DNA of 25,913 nt from DALYJJ01 sp031969915 (GTDB lineage Bacteria > Acidobacteriota > Terriglobia > Bryobacterales > Bryobacteraceae): assembly GCA_031969915.1 (NCBI GenBank), contig DALYJJ010000091.1, positions 1 to 25,913 on the forward strand, in the 5' to 3' direction. Under the pieces are notes generated by a model. That model did not search any database. It was not told where the DNA came from and saw only the letters and a program-made list of their open reading frames with translations. Every line of letters begins with the position of its first letter. Position 1 is the first letter of the stretch. A program made the translations under genes and the position numbers. Positions 20,502 through 25,913 of the stretch are shown piece by piece.

Positions 20502-22841
20502 TCAGTCCTCGATAAACCCGTGGTAGAGGCCCATGTAGTAGGGCAGCAGGAACACGGCGCCTTCGCCGAGTTCGCGGCCGGCGCCGCCGGTGTCCAGCCG
20601 GTACGGGTTGTGGTTCCAGAACGAGAAGTAGCGCTCATCGGCCGGGATCGCCTTGCCGTCGCGCAGGTGGCCGCTCGGCGGCATCCCCTCGTCCTCGGTA
20701 ATGTAGGCGCGGATCGGCACGATGTCCGTGCGGTGGCTGTTGCGGTGCGCCCAATCGATCCGGTCGAGCGGCAGACGCTTCAGCGTGTCGATGGAATCCT
20801 CAAGCCAGTCGCCTTGCGGCGTCAGATCCGTGGTGCTGAAGGGATCGGCGAACGTCTCTCCCCGCAGCCACGCCGCGGCGGCGAAGTTGAAGAACGGGTT
20901 TCGCTCCGGGCGCTCGATGGCCCAGTAGTTGGCCAGCGCCGCGGCGTACTTCTGGCGCAGCTCGATGTCCCGCTCGTACTTCAGCAGATGGTAAAAGCAC
21001 ATGAACGCCATCTCGTCGTCGGACTGGTTACCCGAGCCAGGCCCGGCGTGGATCTTGGGAACCATCAGGTTGGTGTCGTAGTGGTGCTCTCCGATCAGGC
21101 GCGCATATGCGTCCCGGTACTTCGCGCCGCCCGTCATGTGATGAGTCACCTTCAGGTAAGACAGAATACTCAGTGAGTTCAGCCCGCGGCCGACCCACCA
21201 CATGCGGTCCGCGTTGAGCGATTGCGGATCGAATACCGCCCAGCGCGTTCGCTTGCCGTCCCAATCGACGAGCGACCAATTGTGCGCCATCAGGTGATCG
21301 GTGATGTCGCGAACCACGGCGCGCACTTCCTCCTTCTCGCCCTCGCCTTCCGCCACCAGGTCGTGGTAGAGCCCGTAGAAAAAGTAGTGGCCATCCAGCT
21401 CGTCGGAACTGGTGTCGGTCTTCCAATACCATTTGCCGTCCGCGCTCTTCGGCCAGCGCGGGCTCATGATCTTCCACAGGCGGTCGCGCTCGGCCTGCCG
21501 GCGAACGTCGCGCTCGCGGGAGTCACTCAGGTTCGGATCGCGGCCGCTGGTGGGAAGAATCGATCGCGCCGGAAAGCCGCGCGGCGCCGGGTGCGCGCCG
21601 CCCTGCGTCACCTGGCTGAGGAAGCGCAGCGCTTCAAATGCCTTGCGTGCGCGCTTCCGCGCCAGCGGGTCTTTGGTCGCCGCCCACGCGAAGCACTCGC
21701 CCGCGCCGTACATGGCCGTCCACAGGCCGTCGTTGTCGCTGTCGGTCTGCTCCCACTCACGCGGGTCCCCGGGCGACTTCAGATGCACCGGGTGAACGTA
21801 TTCGTACTCCGTCCGGCGATGGCGCTTGTCGATTTCGCTCTCATAGAATTTCGCCTTCTCGCCCAACCGCATCGGCCGCCGTTCGATCTGCCCGAGTCCC
21901 TTGGCGGTGGCGAACCACGCGCTGCCGTCCGGGGCGACGGCAATCGCCCGCACATCGTCGTCTGGCAGCCAGCGCAAGCCCTGCCGGTAGGCGAAGCGCC
22001 CGCCCTCAAACCGGATCGCTCCCCGGCGTGTGCCCAACCACAACGCGCCATCGGCGCCCGCGGTGAGCGCCGTCGCGTCGTCATACGGCAGCCCGTCGTG
22101 TCCGGTGAAGAGTTTCCATGCGCCGTCCGGCTCGCGGCACCCGAAGCCTTGCGGGCTGAAGAAGCAGAGCCGGCCTGCCGGATCGAAGGCCACGCCGCGC
22201 ACCTCCGTGGGCGCCCATCGCCGCCGCCCGTCTCCGGGGTAGACCGGCCGCCCGTCGATGAACAGTCCCGCGGCTCCTCCCACCGCCACCTGTCCGGCCG
22301 GTGATAGCGCGATGGCGTATACGGGCCCGGCGATGTCCTTGAGACCCGCGTCCGTTCCCGCAACAACCGCCCCATCGCGGCCCATCGCCACCGCGTGGAC
22401 GGGCGCCGGAACGCTGGCCAGTTGCTGGGCGGCGCCCGTTTCCGCCACCCGGAGCACCGCGGTTTCGGAGGCGAACACCAAGGCGCCGCCCGCGGCGGCG
22501 CAGGCCGACACCGGCCGCCGGTCCGCTACGCGCCAGCCGCCGCTCTCGCGCACCGCAAGACCTTTCGCCGTGCCCGCCCAGACCCGGCCGTCGAGCGTCG
22601 CCGCAACGCACCGCACGTCGTCCGACGGCAGACCTGACGCCGCGTTGTGAACGTGGCGGAGTTCGGCTGCGAACGTGCCCACCTTCACCGGCGCGGCGGC
22701 CGCGGCGGCGCACACGGACAACACCAGCAGAGCAGCGCCCGCGCCCGGCGCTCCGTTATGCCAACACCTCCCGAATAACGTGGCCGTGGACGTCGGTGAG
22801 CCTGCGCTGCAGGCCGTTGTGATAGTAGCTGAGCTTCTCAT
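20502..22841 (-). CDS. Secreted beta-propeller plus helical glycosidase-like protein
   Basis: About 779 aa if started at the ATG ending at 22841, which overlaps the DUF1501 gene by 86 nt. The start is uncertain: GTGs at 22724 and 22949 are alternatives, and none combines a good ribosome site with a normal signal peptide. A signal-like core (ALLVLSVCAAAAAA) ends near 22690, so the mature protein should be exported. The first ~290 mature residues have propeller repeats of the two-component-regulator type: LPSDDVRCVA with GRVWAGTAKGL, LPYDDATAL with GALWLGTRRGA, LPDDDVRAIA with GSAWFATAKGL. The rest is helical and aromatic (DGLWTAMYGAGECFAWA, DELDGHYFFYGLYHDLV, DEMAFMCFYHLLKYERD), resembling six-hairpin glycosidase-like domains. 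No catalytic pair can be named. It probably binds or cuts a polysaccharide outside the cytoplasm. Confidence 0.7.
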   Translation of the reverse strand: MRSSATITTACSAGSPTSTATLFGRCWHNGAPGAGAALLVLSVCAAAAAAPVKVGTFAAELRHVHNAASGLPSDDVRCVAATLDGRVWAGTAKGLAVRESGGWRVADRRPVSACAAAGGALVFASETAVLRVAETGAAQQLASVPAPVHAVAMGRDGAVVAGTDAGLKDIAGPVYAIALSPAGQVAVGGAAGLFIDGRPVYPGDGRRRWAPTEVRGVAFDPAGRLCFFSPQGFGCREPDGAWKLFTGHDGLPYDDATALTAGADGALWLGTRRGAIRFEGGRFAYRQGLRWLPDDDVRAIAVAPDGSAWFATAKGLGQIERRPMRLGEKAKFYESEIDKRHRRTEYEYVHPVHLKSPGDPREWEQTDSDNDGLWTAMYGAGECFAWAATKDPLARKRARKAFEALRFLSQVTQGGAHPAPRGFPARSILPTSGRDPNLSDSRERDVRRQAERDRLWKIMSPRWPKSADGKWYWKTDTSSDELDGHYFFYGLYHDLVAEGEGEKEEVRAVVRDITDHLMAHNWSLVDWDGKRTRWAVFDPQSLNADRMWWVGRGLNSLSILSYLKVTHHMTGGAKYRDAYARLIGEHHYDTNLMVPKIHAGPGSGNQSDDEMAFMCFYHLLKYERDIELRQKYAAALANYWAIERPERNPFFNFAAAAWLRGETFADPFSTTDLTPQGDWLEDSIDTLKRLPLDRIDWAHRNSHRTDIVPIRAYITEDEGMPPSGHLRDGKAIPADERYFSFWNHNPYRLDTGGAGRELGEGAVFLLPYYMGLYHGFIED

Positions 22842-24141
22842 GATCGAGTCCGAGCAGATGCAGGACCGTTGCCCAGAAGTCGTGAATCGTGGTGACGTTC
22901 TCCACCGCGCGCCGGCCAAAGTCGTCTGTCGCGCCGTAGCTCGTCCCACCCTTCACTCCCGCGCCGAGCATCCAGACGGTGAACGCATCGGGGTTATGGT
23001 CGCGGCCCAGTGTGCCCTGCTGGTGCGTGGGCATGCGGCCGAACTCCGTGGTCCAGAGCACAAGCGTGTCCTTCAACATGCCGCGCCGGCGCAGGTCCCC
23101 GATCAGCGCCGCCGTGGGCCGGTCCAGGATGGGGCAGTGCCGTTCGTAGTCGGCCTGGAGCGTCTTGTGCGCGTCCCAGTTCAGCAGGCCATCCACGCCG
23201 GAGGCCCGGGAGGCGCAGAACAGTTGAACGTACCGGACGCCGCGTTCCAGCAGCCGCCGCGAAAGCAGACAGTTCTTCGCGTAAGCCGCGATCAACGGAT
23301 TTGAGTCGTTGGTTCCGTACAGCTCATGGGTCTCGCGCGGCTCTTTCTCCAGGGCCGAAACCTCCGGCGCGGAGAGCTGCATCCGTGCCGCCAGTTCATA
23401 GGCGGCCACGCGCGCCTGCAGGTCCCCGTTGCCCGGGTGCCGTTCATGATGCTCGCGGTTCAAGGCAGCCAGAAATTCGAGCGTGCCTTGCTCCTCCGCC
23501 TCGCCGATCGAGCCGGGACGCTTGAGGTTCTGAATCGGGTCGGAGGCGCTGAAGGCAACACCCTGATGCTGCGCGGGCAGGAAGCCCGAAGTCCAGTTCG
23601 CCGGGCCGGACGGCGGTATGCCGCGAATGTCCGGGATCGCGACGTAGGCGGGAAGGTTGTCCGTCTCCGCGCCGAGCGCATAGCTCGCCCACGCGCCGGC
23701 GCTCGGGAACCCTTCGAACACAAAGCCGGTGTTCATCATCACGCAGGCCGGTCCGTGGGTGTTGCTGCGCGAGGTCATGGCGTGGAGGAAGGCGATATCG
23801 TCCACCAGCTCGCCCAGGTGAGGCAGCATGGTGGTGATCTGCTTCCCGGACCCGCCGCGCCGCGCAAACGGCCACGGCGACTTCATGAGGTTGCCGTTGG
23901 CTCCCTGAAAAGAGACTTCGTTCTCTCCGCCCGGCATGGGCTGCCCGCTGCGGTTCTCGAGCTCCGGCTTGTAGTCGAACGTATCGATGTGCGAAACGCC
24001 CCCCGGGCAGAAGATCTGCACCACCCGCTTGGCTCTCGGGGCGTGATGGGGAGCGCCCTGGGCGCGGCCCGAGAGCAGTTGCGCCAGCGCCAGTCCGGGT
24101 AGGCCCGTGAAGAGATCGAGCAGAAATCCACGTCGGTGCAT
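22756..24141 (-). CDS. DUF1501 domain protein with Tat-like signal
   Basis: 461 aa from the minus-strand ATG at 24139-24141, with AGGAGA just upstream. It starts MHRRGFLLDLFTGLPGLALA, a twin-arginine-like leader (RRGFL) with a hydrophobic core, so export in folded form is likely. The DUF1501 fold, related to sulfatases and alkaline phosphatases, is clear: VVQIFCPGGVSHIDTFDYKP near residue 40, a SRSNTHGPACVMM segment, RSRRLLERGVRYVQL-type sequence in the middle (here LLSRRLLERGVRYVQLF), and TTEFGRMPTHQQGTLGRDHN followed by VWMLGAGVKGG. Family members are abundant in Planctomycetota, Verrucomicrobiota and Acidobacteriota beside DUF1553 proteins; the substrate is not established. The DUF1553 gene ends 9 nt upstream, so both are likely one transcript. 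Confidence 0.9.
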   Translation of the reverse strand: MHRRGFLLDLFTGLPGLALAQLLSGRAQGAPHHAPRAKRVVQIFCPGGVSHIDTFDYKPELENRSGQPMPGGENEVSFQGANGNLMKSPWPFARRGGSGKQITTMLPHLGELVDDIAFLHAMTSRSNTHGPACVMMNTGFVFEGFPSAGAWASYALGAETDNLPAYVAIPDIRGIPPSGPANWTSGFLPAQHQGVAFSASDPIQNLKRPGSIGEAEEQGTLEFLAALNREHHERHPGNGDLQARVAAYELAARMQLSAPEVSALEKEPRETHELYGTNDSNPLIAAYAKNCLLSRRLLERGVRYVQLFCASRASGVDGLLNWDAHKTLQADYERHCPILDRPTAALIGDLRRRGMLKDTLVLWTTEFGRMPTHQQGTLGRDHNPDAFTVWMLGAGVKGGTSYGATDDFGRRAVENVTTIHDFWATVLHLLGLDHEKLSYYHNGLQRRLTDVHGHVIREVLA

Positions 24142-24150
24142 GGCCGTCTC

Positions 24151-25913
24151 CTACATCACGTAGATGAACTCGTTTGCATTGAGCAGCGCCCGGCACAGGG
24201 CTGCGAGCCCGTGCGCGTCCAGTAGCTTTCGCGCCGCCGCCCGTTCCCTCGCGGTGGGGGTTCGGACAAAGGCGAGCGCGAACGCCCGGCTCACCTGCGT
24301 ATCCAGCGAAGCGCCCGCCTCGCGGCGAACGCGCTCCGCCATCGCCGCCGACATGTCCACCACAAAGCTGTTGTTCAGCAGACTCAGCGCCTGCAGCGGC
24401 GACACCGTTACCACCCGCTTCGGCTCCGGCAGCGACGAATCGGGGCAATCGTACTGCGCCAGCAACTCCGGCCGGATGGAGCGCGCCCCTTGCATATACA
24501 CGGCCCGCCGATAGGTGTCTTCGCCGAACTTCTCCAGCGGGAAATAGGTGGCGACGTTGTCAACGGTGTATTTGTAAAGGCGAAATCCGGGACCCCCCGC
24601 ATCGGGCTGGAGCTTGCCCGCCACGGCGAGAATCGAATCCCGCACCGCCTCCGCGCTCAACCGCTGCGGCGGAAACCGCCAGAGGAACCGCGACTCGGAG
24701 TCGATCCGCGCGAATCCGTCATGGTGAGCGCTCGATTGCCGGTACGCGGCCGACATCACGATTTCCTTGTGCAGCGGCTTCATGCGCCAGCCGTACTCGA
24801 TCAGCCGGCCCGCGAGATAGTCGAGGAGCTCCGGATGCGTCGGGCGCTCGCCGTTGAATCCGAAATCGCTCGGCGTGCCGACGATGCCCCGCCCGAAGTG
24901 GTAGTGCCAGATCCTGTTCGCGAGCACGCGCGGGGTGAGCGGATTCCGGGCGTCGCCGATCCATCGCGCCAACGCGAGCCGCCGCTCCGATTCCGGCGCG
25001 CCGGCGGCCACCGTGAAACCAGGCAGCGCGTGCTCCAACGTGCTCAGGCTGGCGGGAACTACCTCCTCGCCGCGTTGCATGACGTTGCCGCCCTTCAGCA
25101 AATAGATGGGCTCCTTCGGCGCTTCAAAGCGGCCCGCGTACACCGCCGGCAGCGGGCCGATGGCCTTCAATTCGTTCTCAATCGCCAACGCCCGGGCCTG
25201 CAGGCGGCGGTACTCCGCGCGCTCGCTCTCGCCAAGCGCGGCGAGGAGCACGATCTCGTCCTGCTCCTCTTTCCTGGGCGGCAGACGTCCCTCGGAACTC
25301 GCCACCCGGGTCCAGGTGCGTCCGTCGCGCGAAACCTCCAGGACGTACTCGCGCACAATGCCGATTTCGAAACGCTGCATCATCGCGCCCAGCCGGTCGC
25401 TGGACCAGAGGGCACGCGAGAGCGCCGCCTCGGCGGGCAGCTCCACGGTGACCACCGCCGGCCGCCCGGCCGGAAACCATCGCCGGTCGTACTTGCCGTC
25501 GATCAAATGGTGCTCGGAGTAGGCGTCCGGGTTCGCCTCGGGCCGGTTGGTGGAACTCACGGCGACCTTCGCTCCCGCCGAGGCGAGCGCAAGATTCCGC
25601 CCCTCGCCGCCGAATACTTCGAACTCATCCAGTCCGCCCGGCACGCCGGCGGCCGCCGTGAGCCTCACGAACTTCGCCGTCACCGGTGCGAACCGCTCCT
25701 CTACTCCCCGCGGGTCGACCGCCGCCCGATACCCCGCCAGCACTTCGGCGCGCTTCGCTTCCGCTGCCGCCTTCGCGCCCTCGGCGATCCGCTTCAGCCG
25801 CTCCCGCGCCTCACCGCGTTCCGCTTCGAGCGGCCGTACTCTACCCTCCCACGCGCGCCGTTCGGTTTCGCTCGCCACGGTCCTCTCGGCGTGGACCACG
25901 CCGTTGAGCAGGG
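24151..25913 (-). CDS. DUF1553 domain protein with discoidin-like domain (5' end outside window)
   Basis: The minus-strand frame stays open to the right edge (LLNGVVHAERTVAS at the edge), so the gene starts outside the window; the GTG at 25899 is probably internal. About 587 codons are visible. First comes a charged helical stretch with many Glu/Arg/Ala residues. An F5/8 type C-like (discoidin) region follows with AKFVRLTAAAG, LDEFEVFGGEG, HLIDGKYDRRWFP and YVLEVSRDGRTWTRV. After that is DUF1553, with RLALARWIGDARNPLTPRVL, NRIWHYHFGRGIVGTPSDFG, RLSAEAVRDSILAV, ARSIRPELLAQYDCPD and VSPLQALSLLNNSFV, ending in LLNANEFIYVM. Full-length relatives usually also carry a cytochrome c-like and a DUF1549 domain before this, and would be exported. 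Function unknown, though the pairing with DUF1501 is well known. Confidence 0.9.
   Translation of the reverse strand, partial: LLNGVVHAERTVASETERRAWEGRVRPLEAERGEARERLKRIAEGAKAAAEAKRAEVLAGYRAAVDPRGVEERFAPVTAKFVRLTAAAGVPGGLDEFEVFGGEGRNLALASAGAKVAVSSTNRPEANPDAYSEHHLIDGKYDRRWFPAGRPAVVTVELPAEAALSRALWSSDRLGAMMQRFEIGIVREYVLEVSRDGRTWTRVASSEGRLPPRKEEQDEIVLLAALGESERAEYRRLQARALAIENELKAIGPLPAVYAGRFEAPKEPIYLLKGGNVMQRGEEVVPASLSTLEHALPGFTVAAGAPESERRLALARWIGDARNPLTPRVLANRIWHYHFGRGIVGTPSDFGFNGERPTHPELLDYLAGRLIEYGWRMKPLHKEIVMSAAYRQSSAHHDGFARIDSESRFLWRFPPQRLSAEAVRDSILAVAGKLQPDAGGPGFRLYKYTVDNVATYFPLEKFGEDTYRRAVYMQGARSIRPELLAQYDCPDSSLPEPKRVVTVSPLQALSLLNNSFVVDMSAAMAERVRREAGASLDTQVSRAFALAFVRTPTARERAAARKLLDAHGLAALCRALLNANEFIYVM

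Noticed and set aside
20498..20638. An N-terminal extension of the acyltransferase to 20638
   Set aside because: The extra residues are Thr/Ser/Cys-rich shadow sequence of the neighbouring gene, and the family's conserved first helix begins right after the ATG at 20497.
21222..22304. A 360-codon plus-strand frame antisense to the propeller-glycosidase-like gene
   Set aside because: No domain or ribosome site is seen, and the minus-strand frame has repeated propeller motifs; it is a composition shadow.

Overview
This window holds two blocks of genes that run toward each other, on high-GC bacterial DNA packed almost without gaps. The right-hand block carries a DUF1553 gene and a DUF1501 gene side by side, a pairing typical of Acidobacteriota (Bryobacterales/Solibacterales type), Planctomycetota and Verrucomicrobiota. 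Together with the style of the other genes I infer a soil-type Acidobacteriota, but no ribosomal or marker gene is present to prove it. There is no integrase, transposase, tRNA, rRNA or CRISPR array, and no capsid, terminase or portal gene.

Left block, 1-19418, plus strand: 17 genes read as one probable operon, with start/stop overlaps of 1 or 4 nt and a largest gap of 19 nt. It encodes the cap, ATPase, spike, baseplate and accessory part of an extracellular contractile injection system (eCIS; Afp/PVC/MAC type), a phage-tail-like device that injects protein cargo. In order: the 3' part of a Pro/Ala-rich eCIS protein; a DUF4255 tail-terminator (Afp16-like); an AAA+ ATPase (Afp15-like); a DUF4157 'eCIS core domain' protein; an M15-type zinc peptidase, the best cargo candidate; a 74-aa small protein; a CIS-tube/Afp7-like protein; a separate LysM protein; a gp27-like hub; a gp5-like OB-fold spike; a PAAR-like tip; a gp25-like wedge protein; two large baseplate-J/gp6-like proteins; a tail-protein-I-like protein with a probable beta-helix; a DUF6519 protein; and a DUF6734 protein resembling a glycosyltransferase. 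Sheath, inner tube and tape-measure genes are not in the window. They presumably lie upstream of base 1, where the operon promoter must also be.

Right block, 19403-25913, minus strand: four genes transcribed leftward from beyond the right edge. They are a DUF1553 protein with a discoidin-like domain (5' end outside the window), a DUF1501 protein with a Tat-like signal, a secreted protein joining a beta-propeller to a helical glycosidase-like domain, and an integral-membrane acyltransferase of the DUF5009/NagX (HGSNAT) type. These look like chromosomal surface and carbohydrate functions unrelated to the eCIS.

The two blocks meet tail to tail at 19403-19418, where the last 16 nt of both genes overlap across a small perfect hairpin. 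No stretch over 300 bases lacks a gene; the longest non-coding gap is the 19 nt at 7752-7770.
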